Counted from the first letter of the stretch, positions 42,626-52,977 are shown. The stretch is 64,000 nt of DNA from Scytonema sp035967975 (GCA_035967975.1 JAWQFQ010000015.1:15794-79793); one strand, 5' to 3'. A program made the numbers and translations. The notes: generated by a model from the sequence alone, not told the origin.

Positions 42626-45051
42626 TAATTCCTATCAGCGGGAGTCAAGCGTTTGAGATACAATTGGACAGTTCCATACAGTAGGAGTGTTAAACCTAAA
42701 ATACCAATAGGTAATAGCAGCCAATTTTCCTCTATCAATCGAGTGATTTTACTTAATAGAGTAGTATCTTCTACGCGATTTGTTGTCGATGCTGTTTGGA
42801 AAAATTCTAGCTGATAAGCATTTGGATCGTAGGATGTAGAGTCTTTACTATCACTACTAATTAATATTGTGTCTTGTTTGAGTTGGAAGAACCAAGGGTC
42901 TGATGTTATAACTTGTCTTACGTTGTCTAAACCGCTTTCTGTCTGTGCTGTTAGTGCTAGAATGACGTGTTCTTCATTCCAAGGAGAGACAACTTCTTTT
43001 ATCATACCTTGGGTATCTTGTGGAGTTTGAATTACACCTTGAGCTGATACACGAGAAAATGCTTGGCTCAGGTTAAAACCTGTGGACTTAAAAACCTCAG
43101 GTATTGGAAATTTATCTCGTACACCAATTCCTATTAAATGTTCATTTTTACGAATTGCATCTGGTAGTGCTTCTGGAGTAAAAACATTGAGTTTGACAGA
43201 ATCTGCTTGGCTTAATCTTCCCAGACGTTCGCTTATTGCTAGCAAAGTCAATATATCTGTCTCGGAAGGGTTTTGTGGCACAACAATGACTGTTCTAGAC
43301 AAATCTTGAGGTGCAGTAAACGGAAAACCAAATTGCAAAAGTTCTAAATTAGGGATTTTGACAGAAATTTCCCGCTTTAAGTCAAAGCTTGTATCTGCAT
43401 GAACTGTACCTATAAGCTGATTGTCGGCAGCAGTAAGACAGGTTTGTTTGTCAAACGCATCCTTTGAATTCATCCGGAAGAAGACTTGAAGCTTGGAGTT
43501 AGGCTTAATTAAATGTGGTGGTAAATCAACTCTTAGGTTTTTGCGTGTTTCTCCAGAGTCTGAAGTTAAACGTGCGCCTCCGATAAATTGATCGTCTAAC
43601 AAAACTTGAATCGCGGAAGTTCTTGGGTTCATCTGTGGACCGTAGCTGTAAACCAAGTTCATGGAACTACCACGCAAGAATCTATCGTCTGGCAAGGCAC
43701 GGAAATTAATATCTATTGATGGTGCTGATGAACCGCGCACTGTCACATCTTTAAATGGTTGACCGCGCAGTCCAGTCCTAAGGTCACTTAGTCTGAAGGT
43801 ATTTTCTTGAGGTAAATAACCAGGCCACTGACGTGTTTCAGGTATTGGTGTATCCTTAACTTGATTAACCAACAAAACTGAACCCGTACCCATTTTTCGG
43901 AAGTCTGCCTGCACTAAAAACTGTACTGCTTTGGTAACACCCGTTGCTCCATTACCAGTGGCGATTAATACTGGCGTACCCCCACCCTCTTTCGCTGATT
44001 TCGTTGTAGTTGCAATTAATACTCCAGTATCTTCTGGAATGGGCTTTTTATTGCCATCAATTATTTCACCTCCAGTTACAGAAAGAGGCAATTTCATAGA
44101 AGTGAGAATTGGTTGCTCGCTAGGGGTACCAATAATGACTAACCTCTGTTCCGGCTTCACATCCGCAACATCAACAACCATACTAGTTTCTACTGGGCGA
44201 AAGTCTGCAAATCTGCCAAATGTTGCTTGTAAACGAGCCGCTGCTGTCAGCCAATATTGATCTGTTTGAGTGGGTTGCAAGTAAACAATATTGTTAGTCT
44301 CTAAACCGAGGTCATCAAAATACGGATAGGGGTAGCGACTAAAATTTAAGGGCATTGGTTGCCGTTGAAACTTAAAAATTATCTTAGAATCAGGCAGAAT
44401 GTCTGTCCATAAATTTGGGTCATTGGGATCGCTACATTCTGGAGATGTATTTTGCTGCACTACCAGCTTCACTTCGTTATAGTCTTGAAGCAGCTTGGAT
44501 GGAATATTTAATAAAACCTGACCAATTTCTGACTTTTTACCTTTTAGTTGGATACTACCTACAGCAGTGTCGTTAACGAGGACAGTAAGGTTGGAACGGT
44601 TAGTATATAATGTAGGTGAATGTTGAAAACGAATGAGAGCTTTTACATCTTTAACATTCCAACTACGCGGACGAGTAAAGCCAAGACGACCCTCCGAATA
44701 GAGCCCATGCAAGCGCATACGATTGCCGACAATTGGACTGCGATTAAATTCGAGGCTGTAAGTTATTAAGTTTTTTGCATCTTCTTTCTTGCTATCCGTA
44801 TCTGTCTCTTCTTGACTGTTAGCTTCAGATGTATTTGCTTGTGCTAATAAAATGGTTTTTTGTTGCTCTTGATGCGATTGGAGTAAGGAAACTTGACGAG
44901 ATGATTGTGAACCTTGGTCTCGTAATGTTAATTTATCCTCACTTTGGGCGCGACCACTAACTAAAGAAATCGGAAACAATAAAAAGCAACAAGTCAAAAG
45001 GATTGCTTTTTTATTGATAGGTGAAAAAGAAAAAAATGGTTTCATATTCAT
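42625..45051 (-). CDS. bcsB: Cellulose synthase regulatory subunit BcsB
   Basis: An 808-residue periplasmic protein with an N-terminal signal segment (AILLTCCFLLFPISLVSG), two repeated carbohydrate-binding/flavodoxin-like halves (SPTLYTNRSNLTVLVNDTAVGS; LPPHLIKPNSKLQVFFRM) and a C-terminal membrane anchor (ENWLLLPIGILGLTLLLYGTV, read in part). BcsB docks on BcsA from the periplasm and guides the nascent glucan. It starts with MNM (ATG at 45051 or 45045). It lies between the GH8 gene and bcsA on the same strand, separated from both by repeat-filled gaps. Confidence 0.93.
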   Translation of the reverse strand: MNMKPFFSFSPINKKAILLTCCFLLFPISLVSGRAQSEDKLTLRDQGSQSSRQVSLLQSHQEQQKTILLAQANTSEANSQEETDTDSKKEDAKNLITYSLEFNRSPIVGNRMRLHGLYSEGRLGFTRPRSWNVKDVKALIRFQHSPTLYTNRSNLTVLVNDTAVGSIQLKGKKSEIGQVLLNIPSKLLQDYNEVKLVVQQNTSPECSDPNDPNLWTDILPDSKIIFKFQRQPMPLNFSRYPYPYFDDLGLETNNIVYLQPTQTDQYWLTAAARLQATFGRFADFRPVETSMVVDVADVKPEQRLVIIGTPSEQPILTSMKLPLSVTGGEIIDGNKKPIPEDTGVLIATTTKSAKEGGGTPVLIATGNGATGVTKAVQFLVQADFRKMGTGSVLLVNQVKDTPIPETRQWPGYLPQENTFRLSDLRTGLRGQPFKDVTVRGSSAPSIDINFRALPDDRFLRGSSMNLVYSYGPQMNPRTSAIQVLLDDQFIGGARLTSDSGETRKNLRVDLPPHLIKPNSKLQVFFRMNSKDAFDKQTCLTAADNQLIGTVHADTSFDLKREISVKIPNLELLQFGFPFTAPQDLSRTVIVVPQNPSETDILTLLAISERLGRLSQADSVKLNVFTPEALPDAIRKNEHLIGIGVRDKFPIPEVFKSTGFNLSQAFSRVSAQGVIQTPQDTQGMIKEVVSPWNEEHVILALTAQTESGLDNVRQVITSDPWFFQLKQDTILISSDSKDSTSYDPNAYQLEFFQTASTTNRVEDTTLLSKITRLIEENWLLLPIGILGLTLLLYGTVQLYLKRLTPADRN

Positions 45052-45193
45052 AAGGTATTAGAAGGGCATAATTGTAGTTAATTTTTCAGTTTGTCGTTGC
45101 TATGTGTCTGAAGTGTTGCTTGCTATCAGTCAGAAGGTTGTCGTGTTTTTTATACTTTTAAGCAAACATTTTTGTGTAAACTCCTAAGAAACA

Positions 45194-45230
45194 CAGGGTG
45201 TGGGGTGTAGGGTGTGGGGTGTAGGGGCGA
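45194..45230. repeat. GGGTGTGGGGTGTAGG tandem tract
   Basis: Short GTGTAGGG/GTGTGGGG units lie in the 242-bp gap between the GH8 gene and bcsB. It is the same repeat family as at 4326, 34560 and 59512, seen here on the opposite strand. No other element is seen in the gap. Confidence 0.8.
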
Positions 45231-45293
45231 ACGGTTGTTCGCCCTTAGAGTATCGGGTTTAAGAGGAAAGACGCCTACATAAAAAAACCTTTA

Positions 45294-46556
45294 TTATCTG
45301 TCTTCTAGCAGTTCTTGAGAAACGGCTGAGGGCGGTAGCAATCCTAGCCAAGCTAGATTTTGGGTGTAATAGGACTTGTCATCCCAAATTCCTTGTTTGT
45401 GTTTAGGTAATAATTTCTTGACCAATAACTCTTGAGCCAGTTTTGGTTCTACTAACGCCCAAGCGGCATAAAGCATTGCATATTGTGATGTCGCTTCATA
45501 GTCCACTAAACCTTTACCTTGTAAATCCAGTCTTGCTGGTAAACGCGATCGCTCGCGCCACAGTCTTTGTAAGTGTTTGGTCGATGTTTGAAGATAGCTA
45601 AGAGCTGGTTGTGAATCAAACCATGCTGCATCTAATGCTAAGCGCCACCAGACTCTATACGCATCAAAGCTATATAGAGTCTGAAGTGGACTTGACTCTG
45701 GCAGCGGTTGATACTTTCCTGTTTTGGTATCTAAAGCGACCCAGTCACTAGGTAACCCAACGGCGGAAATTTGGGCAGATTTTTCGAGAATTTCATAGCT
45801 GCTATCTACTAAACTCAACCAATCCCGTTTTGGGTCTATTTGGGCAAATATCCGAAAAGCATAAGGAGCAAGATAGGAGGGATTAAAGTAGACGGTAGAA
45901 TTATTATTGACAAAAGCATCTCTAGGACCAGGCAGTAAATAGGGTTTACCTTCCGGTCCCTCGACTACAGAAAGGTTCCATAAATCCTGCAGTTTTGCTT
46001 TTGCTAAATCTAAATACTCGGAACGGTTCCATCGCCTTGAGGCAAGGATCAGGGCGATGATAGCGTCAATATCCCCATCACTGGCAAAGTTGTTATCAAT
46101 TGTACCCCAATTACCATCCGCATTTTTACCCCATTTCCAAGCCCACAAATTATCTGTACGTTTGTCGTTAGCTTTTCGCTGGAGGTTATTTTCCCCCCAA
46201 TTCAAGGTCAAAGCAAAAGTCGCAGGATCGTCGATAAATACTGCTCTTAGCATGGCATAGGCTTGACCTTCGCTCGTTGAGCGATCGCTTGCTTGATAGT
46301 CAATCACCCGCCCATCAGGTTGGATAAACCTCCGACGATAAGTCTCCCAGCTTTTAACTAGTAACTCTCGATTGGGAGTCGCTTTAGGTAAAGCTGCTAA
46401 AAATACCAAGTTTTGCTCATCACTATCCAACAATGTACCAGTTACCATCGGCGTTTTATCATCATGTGTTTCTGGCTCTACGACTGAATAACTTGAGGAA
46501 CAAGAATTGAGAACAATCAGACTAGCAATAGTTATGAGTTTTGGAAGATGCTGCAT
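45294..46556 (-). CDS. GH8 endoglucanase, lipoprotein, of the cellulose operon (BcsZ-like)
   Basis: A 420-residue lipoprotein beginning MQHLPKLITIASLIVLNSC; the LNSC lipobox supports the ATG at 46556. The frame runs on to 46715, but that part is repeat-derived and basic. The GH8 (alpha/alpha)6 domain shows SYRRRFIQPDGRV-like entry, TSEGQAYAMLRAVFIDD (proton donor Glu in SEGQ), NWGTIDNNFASDGDIDAIIAL (Asp), and FNPSYLAPYAF. GH8 cellulases in bcs loci trim the growing glucan and are needed for normal export. It is anchored in a membrane, not free. Upstream lies the TPR gene. Confidence 0.92.
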   Translation of the reverse strand: MQHLPKLITIASLIVLNSCSSSYSVVEPETHDDKTPMVTGTLLDSDEQNLVFLAALPKATPNRELLVKSWETYRRRFIQPDGRVIDYQASDRSTSEGQAYAMLRAVFIDDPATFALTLNWGENNLQRKANDKRTDNLWAWKWGKNADGNWGTIDNNFASDGDIDAIIALILASRRWNRSEYLDLAKAKLQDLWNLSVVEGPEGKPYLLPGPRDAFVNNNSTVYFNPSYLAPYAFRIFAQIDPKRDWLSLVDSSYEILEKSAQISAVGLPSDWVALDTKTGKYQPLPESSPLQTLYSFDAYRVWWRLALDAAWFDSQPALSYLQTSTKHLQRLWRERSRLPARLDLQGKGLVDYEATSQYAMLYAAWALVEPKLAQELLVKKLLPKHKQGIWDDKSYYTQNLAWLGLLPPSAVSQELLEDR

Positions 46557-46720
46557 ACTTGAAGAAGACAAGGGAATAGGAGATGAGGAAGCACGGGGCG
46601 ATGAGGGAGGAGGGGAGTGATAAGGGAGCAGAAGGCGATGAGGAAGAAATAAATTATTTATCTTCCTCAATCTCCTGCGCCCTTTTATCTTCCTTAGTCT
46701 CCTCATGTCCCTCATTCCCT

Positions 46721-49096
46721 TTATCTTCCTCTACGTTCATAGTTTTCCCAAGGAGGTTGAAAACCACGCCTTTGCAGAAAATCCTCTTGAAGTTGCTGTC
46801 TCTGACGAGTCACCTCAGGATTGACTGCTCCTTGGGAAAGTTGTTCTAGTTCCAGTTGCTCTAACTGGTTCAGTGCGGATAAAGGCTTGTCTAAAATAGC
46901 ACTTAACCCTGCTAAGGCTCGGCGTGCGTCCTTATCTTCCGGTTTCTCTGCGACCACGTCTGAGTATATTTCTTGTGCGGACTCATAACGACGCTGTTCA
47001 AAACGAATTCCTCCTAAAGCCGCAAGCGCATCTAAATTATCTGGTTGCTGCGCCAAAACACTTTCATAAGCCTTGGCTGCTGAATCCAAATCACCCACTG
47101 CTCTGGCTAAGTCTGCTTGTAACTGCTTTGTATTTGGGTTATTAGGAAGATTAGCAATCAGCTGCTTTGCTCTCACTTTTGCTTGTCTTGGACTGCGTTG
47201 TGAGATTGCTTGTAACAAGCGCAGTTGTAATGGTATGTAGCTTGGATCTATTTGAACCAAGTAATTATACAGAGCTTCCCGTTGAGGATTGGCAGGTAAC
47301 ACTCCCACTAAACTAAAGAGTTCTGGGGGTGTATTTGTTGCTGGTTGTGTTGCTAACCAGCTGTTAAGTACTGCTTCTGCTTCCGGTTGAGAAATACGCT
47401 TTCCTTGGTAAGCAATACTTGTACGTCCTAATTGAAGAGTTAAATTTTGGGGTTGACGAGATATCAATTGGTCATAGGTCATTAACGCCTCATCAAAACG
47501 CCTTTGTTGCACGCGTACACCAATCAGCCCTCGCAAAGCACCATCAACAACATCATTATCCATATTGTTTTGTTGGGATGACAGTAAGGCGAGTAAACGT
47601 TGAGCACTTGCTTCTAAATTACCTTCGCGGCGCTCAATTTCTGCTGCTAGCAATTGCGGTAACAAACTTTTTGCGCCTTCAGGGGAGGCATTATACGCTG
47701 CTAAAGCTTGCCTTGCTGCATTTGTGTCGTTCAGCTGCAAGTAAATCTGAGCAACTCTAAATGTCAAAAACGGCACATTGACCTTTGACTCAATACTTTG
47801 ATACAAAGACAGAAATTCTGGATCGGGCGCATCAATATCTGCTAAAGCCACAGCCAGCTGTTTCAATTGTCCTGAGTCGGAAGGCAAGGTTTGCAGTTCA
47901 TTAGCTAAACGCTGTTTCAAGTTGGTTTTTGTTAGCATTCCCAACTTATTTTCGAGCACTAGCTGTCGCACGACTAGACTTTTATCGTTTGGCAACTGTA
48001 AAGCCGCCTGTCTATACAGCTGGAGTGCTGTTTGTTCTCCCTGAGGTAAGCCAGTAAAAACATCAGCCACTTCCCTCAACAGTGTAGGTGAGGGGTTAGG
48101 AGTGTTGTTTAATCCTTGAGTGTAAAGTGCTGCAACTTGCTGTACTAAAGATGGGTCGTTTGTTGCAGCACGAATTTCATTGAGCGCTCGTGCTAAAGGT
48201 AAAATCGCATTCTGTTTACCTTGTAATGAGTCTAAGACTGCTAAGGCTTGTGTTGGCTGTTGATTGGCTACATATGCTTTAGCAAGTTCCGCACGCGTTT
48301 CAATCCCCAACTGGTCAAGTGATGTAGAACGCTGTAATTGTGCTTCTAACACCCTGACTGCTTCTGTAGGATTGCCAGTTCCTCGCAGGGTACTAGCATA
48401 GGCTACCGCTGCAAATCCTGTGATGGATTTGCCAGTTGCTTGGTAGCGATTAAACAACTCCAAAGCCTTTTGATAATCGCGATTGTAACTGTATGCTTGA
48501 GCAGCACCAACTACTGCTTCTGGAGTGGGATTATTTGCTAGAACGATTTCGTAATCTGCTAGGGATTCACTCAGCCTACCTTGATAAGAATACAGTAGAG
48601 CGCGATAAGAACGAGCTTGTATATCGTTGGGATTTAACTTTAGAAACGTTGTCAGAGCTTCTATCCCCTGTACCTGCCAAGCAGGGCGATAAGTACCTAA
48701 GATTCCTACAATTTTGAGGGCACTTTGATTATTAGGATCTTGTAACAGCACTTTTTGATAAGCGTCCCAAGCATCATCAATACGTCCAGCGCGGTTGTAC
48801 GAGATTGCTAATCCTAGTTTTGCTTTTAGGGATTGGGGATTGTTTTGTAATGCTCGCTGAAAAGCTTTGATAGCATCATTTACCCACCCCTTCTTTAAGA
48901 GGTTATATCCTTGCTCTTCTGCTGAAGAAGACTTTTGGGCTTGAGCCGGAGAAATATTTAAGGGTGGAACAACTATCGATACTGTCAAAAGCAAGAATGA
49001 AAAAGAAGCTATTACACAAAAATTCTTTAACGTCTTTTTAGAACTCATTCCTGTATTTGAGTGAGGAAAGTATTTGCTTTGATACGTATAACTCAT
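46721..49096 (-). CDS. BcsC-like TPR protein (periplasmic part only)
   Basis: A 791-residue protein with a signal segment (FCVIASFSFLLLTVSIVVPPL) and about 18 TPR or TPR-like repeats over its full length (AEEQGYNLLKKGWVNDAIKAFQ, NPQSLKAKLGLAISYNRAGRIDDA, read in parts). It ends in a basic, Gln/Arg-rich tail without a beta-barrel. In Proteobacteria BcsC joins such a TPR array to an outer-membrane barrel; here the barrel is a separate gene directly upstream, whose TAG is two bases before this ATG. It probably links the synthase to the pore across the periplasm and peptidoglycan. Confidence 0.9.
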   Translation of the reverse strand: MSYTYQSKYFPHSNTGMSSKKTLKNFCVIASFSFLLLTVSIVVPPLNISPAQAQKSSSAEEQGYNLLKKGWVNDAIKAFQRALQNNPQSLKAKLGLAISYNRAGRIDDAWDAYQKVLLQDPNNQSALKIVGILGTYRPAWQVQGIEALTTFLKLNPNDIQARSYRALLYSYQGRLSESLADYEIVLANNPTPEAVVGAAQAYSYNRDYQKALELFNRYQATGKSITGFAAVAYASTLRGTGNPTEAVRVLEAQLQRSTSLDQLGIETRAELAKAYVANQQPTQALAVLDSLQGKQNAILPLARALNEIRAATNDPSLVQQVAALYTQGLNNTPNPSPTLLREVADVFTGLPQGEQTALQLYRQAALQLPNDKSLVVRQLVLENKLGMLTKTNLKQRLANELQTLPSDSGQLKQLAVALADIDAPDPEFLSLYQSIESKVNVPFLTFRVAQIYLQLNDTNAARQALAAYNASPEGAKSLLPQLLAAEIERREGNLEASAQRLLALLSSQQNNMDNDVVDGALRGLIGVRVQQRRFDEALMTYDQLISRQPQNLTLQLGRTSIAYQGKRISQPEAEAVLNSWLATQPATNTPPELFSLVGVLPANPQREALYNYLVQIDPSYIPLQLRLLQAISQRSPRQAKVRAKQLIANLPNNPNTKQLQADLARAVGDLDSAAKAYESVLAQQPDNLDALAALGGIRFEQRRYESAQEIYSDVVAEKPEDKDARRALAGLSAILDKPLSALNQLEQLELEQLSQGAVNPEVTRQRQQLQEDFLQRRGFQPPWENYERRGR

Positions 49097-49098
49097 TG

Positions 49099-51294
49099 CT
49101 AATTTCTCCCTCTTGGATTGAGGATATCTAACTCTGAGCGCACCCTAACACCAAAAACAGCTTCCTCAAAATTGTTTCTTTCTTGAAATGAAAGCCCTAA
49201 CCAGAAATTGGGAAGAAAACGAAAATCATAGAACAGTTCCAACGCATTTAGTTTATCTCCACCACGACGCAAACTTTCATTTGATAGCGCTCGTCCGTAT
49301 GCTAACCCTAAGCGGTCATCTGGGGTAAACAGATCTAAAAAGCTAACACCAAACGAGTAAGTATCTGCTCCTTCTCCCAAATCTCGGTTTTCATAGCGAC
49401 CATAGCGTCCAAAAACACCCATCTTTAAGTTAGGAATATAAACCTCGGCATTTACACCATAGGCTTCTTCTCGGTCGTCATCTTGTGGTCCGAACAGTGT
49501 ACCAGCTTGATTTCTGGCAATACGAAAGCTTTCGGGAAAACTACTGTCAGTACCAGCATCTCGGCTATTGGCATAAGTTCCGCGAATAATTGCATTCCCA
49601 GAACGGATAGCAACTTCTGCTGCAAATCCGTCTAAAGAAAAATCACTGATTTTATCCGATGAAGAGAAAACTGCGGCTTTTGCCTCAACGTTGTCAGTCA
49701 CAGTCCAGTTCACCAACAAGCCGGGACGAGGAGCAATTCCTGTTGCTGACAACGCCGGATTTGTTTGGAATATGGGATTAAAAAACTGACTGGCTCCATC
49801 TTTAGCAAAGCTGTTGCGGTCAAAATAAGACGTTAAATCGATCTGACCCAACACGAAACGCAAATTGGGCAATCCTCCAAACGAACCAGCAAAATATAAC
49901 TCGTTAATATTCAATCCATCTCCACGAGAATCAACAAGGAGGTCATCACCATCTAGCCAATCTAAAGTGGCTCCAAATACAACTTGAGGAGATACCGGAT
50001 AAACTCCTGTCAATCTTGCTCGTGCTGCTGTATCGTCTCCTACAGTTAGGTAAACTCCTTGTAACTTTAAAGCAGGTTCTCGTGCGGCTGGATTACTCAG
50101 AGAAGGACGACGTAATTGATTAGTTGGTGATGGAACGAGTAATGATGCTCCTGGCTGTGGTGCATTAGGAACACTAGGTGCAGGATATTGTTGCGGTTGT
50201 GTTTGTTGAGGGTACGGTTGACTAATCGGTAGTGGAATAGTTGGTAATACACCAAATGGTGGTGCAGCAGCAACAGTAGGTGTGGGATATTCTTGCCATT
50301 GTGGTTGTTGAGTTGTTGCCATCGTTGATGGTAACTGCATTCCACTTTGAGGACTCGGTACTGCATTAAAATTGGGTACAACAGGAACCATATTTGACTG
50401 CGGCGTGACAGCTTGACAGTTGAGTAGTTGGTTTCCTTGTACTACGTTGGTACCAGAGCCTGGGGCGATCGCAACTTGACAACTCAGGAGTACGTTAAAT
50501 GTTTGTAGTGGAGTACTGGGAATTAAAGGTGTAGCAACAGAATTCTGTAGTTGGTTAGGATAGGTGGATACAGAATTGTTAGAAATTTGTCCCGATGCGG
50601 TCTGAGAGTTGAGAAGTTGATTAAAGGTGGGGACAGAATTGCCGGGAATTTGTGGTGATGCAGTTGGATAGTTAAGGGATTGGTTGAAACTAGGTACTCC
50701 CCCGAGAGGTGGAGGTAATGGTGCAGATGGAGTTGAAGAGTTCAGTACCTGGTTAAAGGTAGGAGCTGTTGGAGCCGTGAATTCTTGCGTTGGGGTCGTA
50801 CTTGGTAATGTGAGTAAAGAAGATGATTGTGGTTGGATCTCAGCTACAAAGCGTGCTGGATTGGCAGGTACAAGGTTCGGCGGAGCTTTTGGCACTTTTC
50901 CAGTCATCTGCTGTTGAATAAAGCCGTTCTCTACAGATTTGATATCATTTGCTGGTGTTTGTTGCCCTGCTTTGGACAATGGCTTCGATCTCAATGCAAC
51001 TGCACTCTCCCTATTCACTGAAGTTACATCAGAATCTGATGGCGGTGGAGGTGCGTTTTTTGACCCTGGCTTTCTTTGTCGTCTGCTGGGTACAGGTGAC
51101 TGAGGTACTGGTAGCAATCCTTCTGCTTCAATCGCACCAGACTGCTGGCTGTATGGCTTGATTTGAGCTCTTGACGCCCCACTTACTGCCGATACCAAAA
51201 GAATTGATACACATATAGTGTAGAACGCTTGAGAAACTGTGCGGAAATGTTTAAGCAAACTCAATTTTTTACGCTCCAATACTGTGATTTTCAT
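49099..51294 (-). CDS. Outer-membrane beta-barrel protein of the cellulose operon
   Basis: A 731-residue protein: a basic N-terminus with a signal segment (FYTICVSILLVSAVSGA), then about 350 residues of Pro/Ser/Gln/Asn-rich low complexity with a repeated TFNQLLNSQTAS-like unit, then a C-terminal barrel (~405-731; GVYLTVGDDTAARARLTGVY, LDWLDGDDLLVDSRGDGLNINELYF, FGRYGRYENRDLGEG, FWLGLSFQERNNFEE in parts). The alternating hydrophobic strands resemble porins of the carbohydrate-selective kind. It is a good candidate for the cellulose exit channel, replacing the BcsC barrel. It is translationally coupled to the TPR gene and divergent from the lipoprotein gene at 51559. Confidence 0.88.
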   Translation of the reverse strand: MKITVLERKKLSLLKHFRTVSQAFYTICVSILLVSAVSGASRAQIKPYSQQSGAIEAEGLLPVPQSPVPSRRQRKPGSKNAPPPPSDSDVTSVNRESAVALRSKPLSKAGQQTPANDIKSVENGFIQQQMTGKVPKAPPNLVPANPARFVAEIQPQSSSLLTLPSTTPTQEFTAPTAPTFNQVLNSSTPSAPLPPPLGGVPSFNQSLNYPTASPQIPGNSVPTFNQLLNSQTASGQISNNSVSTYPNQLQNSVATPLIPSTPLQTFNVLLSCQVAIAPGSGTNVVQGNQLLNCQAVTPQSNMVPVVPNFNAVPSPQSGMQLPSTMATTQQPQWQEYPTPTVAAAPPFGVLPTIPLPISQPYPQQTQPQQYPAPSVPNAPQPGASLLVPSPTNQLRRPSLSNPAAREPALKLQGVYLTVGDDTAARARLTGVYPVSPQVVFGATLDWLDGDDLLVDSRGDGLNINELYFAGSFGGLPNLRFVLGQIDLTSYFDRNSFAKDGASQFFNPIFQTNPALSATGIAPRPGLLVNWTVTDNVEAKAAVFSSSDKISDFSLDGFAAEVAIRSGNAIIRGTYANSRDAGTDSSFPESFRIARNQAGTLFGPQDDDREEAYGVNAEVYIPNLKMGVFGRYGRYENRDLGEGADTYSFGVSFLDLFTPDDRLGLAYGRALSNESLRRGGDKLNALELFYDFRFLPNFWLGLSFQERNNFEEAVFGVRVRSELDILNPRGRN

Positions 51295-51558
51295 TACTTT
51301 GTATAATAAACAACAAAAATTTTCGTGTAAAAAGTGAGCAATTGGTGAGAGGCGTACGAGATGTTGTGACAGACGACGTGTGATTCAATACAGTTTTGTG
51401 ACTACATATTAAGCGTCCATTCGTAAAGTATATAACTCCTATTTTCATCAATTAAGTAAAAAAGCTGTGAAGCTTTTTGTTTTTGAGTTTGTATGTTAGA
51501 GAATAAGTAATGAATTTTAAGCTATGTCCTTTCCTCCCGAAGAAAAAAATAGTTTCCC

Positions 51559-52299
51559 ATGATTTTGCCCTATTTTCGGTCTTTTTTCCAAAAAAACAGG
51601 AATCCTATTACAACTAGCATTCTGACGTTTGTTTTCTTATCACTATTGACTCTTACCTATGGTTGTGAACAAAAAGCACAACAAGAAGTGCAGCTAGAAA
51701 TTACTAGCGTGCAACCAACAGGAGGTAATGGTGTATACAGTTTAGAGGGTAGTACGAATTTACCTGATTCTAGCCAAATTGCAGTAACAGCAGTACGCTA
51801 TCTGCTTCCAACAACAGGATCGCAACAAAATCTTTCTCAAGACGAGGGAAATAGTAATCGTTCAATTCTGGCTCGTCGAATTGTGGAAGTAGAACAAGGA
51901 CGATGGCAAACAGATTTGGATTTGTGGGATGTTGCTCCTGATGGTCGGTATCAGGAAGTCTGGCAGGCAAAGCAACCTGAAATGAAACTGCGCCCTGATA
52001 GTAATGTTGCTTTTATTGTCACCTATGAACCTGCCGCTCAATTAAACAGAGCAAAAACACAACTTGAGGGTAAGCAGCTCCGCTTCACTAATGAAGGCGA
52101 AGTCTACGTCAGTGCAAGTCAAAGTTCCTCAGTTCCTTTACCCGAAGGCAAAACAACTCCTCCACAACCAGTAGATTTGGATAAAGACGTAGACAAACAA
52201 ATCCAATCGCCTGTATCAACTCCTAAGATTCCCTTTGTTTCATCCGCTAAACTCAAGCAGACGAATGCACCCTTAAAAACTTTAGAATTTATGCGTTAG
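51559..52299 (+). CDS. Putative lipoprotein, hypothetical
   Basis: A 246-residue protein with a signal peptide and lipobox (FVFLSLLTLTYGC, Cys at about 36), so it should be membrane-anchored. The mature part starts EQKAQQEVQLEITSVQPTGG, followed by an Ig-like beta region (YSLEGSTNLPDSSQIAVTAV) and a Pro/Lys-rich tail. It faces away from the cellulose operon, so the 264-bp gap probably has divergent promoters. A link to cellulose export is suggested by position only. A terminator hairpin follows the stop. Confidence 0.8.
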   Translation: MILPYFRSFFQKNRNPITTSILTFVFLSLLTLTYGCEQKAQQEVQLEITSVQPTGGNGVYSLEGSTNLPDSSQIAVTAVRYLLPTTGSQQNLSQDEGNSNRSILARRIVEVEQGRWQTDLDLWDVAPDGRYQEVWQAKQPEMKLRPDSNVAFIVTYEPAAQLNRAKTQLEGKQLRFTNEGEVYVSASQSSSVPLPEGKTTPPQPVDLDKDVDKQIQSPVSTPKIPFVSSAKLKQTNAPLKTLEFMR

Positions 52300-52300
52300 G

Positions 52301-52372
52301 AACAACCACTAGGTTGTTTTAACGATACCAGTTTTAGTGAGTAACTTAAATAGCTTATTTACTAAAACTGGT
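52301..52372 (+). terminator. Terminator hairpins after the lipoprotein gene
   Basis: The first hairpin is AACAACC (52301-52307), loop ACTA, GGTTGTT (52312-52318), then a short T run. The second is a perfect 12-bp inverted repeat ACCAGTTTTAGT/ACTAAAACTGGT (52327-52338 with 52361-52372). Together they probably end the 51559 transcript. Confidence 0.65.
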
Positions 52373-52977
52373 TTAAAGCACGCTTGTAAGATTCAAGTCT
52401 AGAGCATAATACCATATCCGTAAATTCAAGGGAATTTTATTAGTCCATAGTTATAGACTTTTTTTGCAAAAAAATAACATATTTTTGCAAAAACCTAGAT
52501 AAAGATGAAGCTAAGGTTAAGTTATCTGTATCCTAGTTGACTAAACATTCAAAAAAAAATTTTAAGAAATTCTATTTGTAATATTTATATATTGACATTA
52601 AATTATATAAAAAATATAATCACATATTTTTGTTTAAGGTCTGACTAGCCAAAGAGTGTTGTGTAATTTATTTTACCTATTCTCTAAAACTACTATGCCC
52701 CACACCTTGACAAAATATCATCGGAAAGCAATGTCAGAAAAAATACTCATGAGACACCCTGTTTTTTATCTCGTGTTGAGAATGCTGCAAAATGTTAGCT
52801 AAGCAAAAATTAGAAACTCCATCACTCATGCGAAACCAGGTGACACCGCACTTCAAGTAGCATCATATTTGAGAAAGAAAAAAAATTTTTTAAAAATGTT
52901 CAATATTGGCAGCAAGGGTGCTATATTAGTAAGTCTAGTAGTGTGTGTATTAATTAATAGACTATCTGGAACTGACT
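52373..52977. other. Gap upstream of rpsT
   Basis: This AT-rich gap holds two promoter candidates (52592-52620 and a -10 at 52922-52927) and no gene. The long leader could bind S20 for autoregulation, but I see no convincing mimic of its rRNA site. Confidence 0.5.
52592..52620 (+). promoter_or_regulatory. Consensus sigma-70-type promoter upstream of rpsT
   Basis: TTGACA (52592-52597), a 17-bp spacer, then TATAAT (52615-52620): a perfect match to the housekeeping consensus. Transcription would begin near 52627, giving rpsT a leader of about 350 nt. No ORF or recognised RNA lies in that leader. A second, weaker promoter with an extended -10 (TGCTATATT, hexamer at 52922-52927) lies 50 bp before rpsT. 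Confidence 0.7.

Noticed and set aside
46557..46715. N-terminal extension of the GH8 protein
   Set aside because: It is Arg/Ser/Pro-rich, repeat-like, and would bury the lipoprotein signal that starts at 46556.
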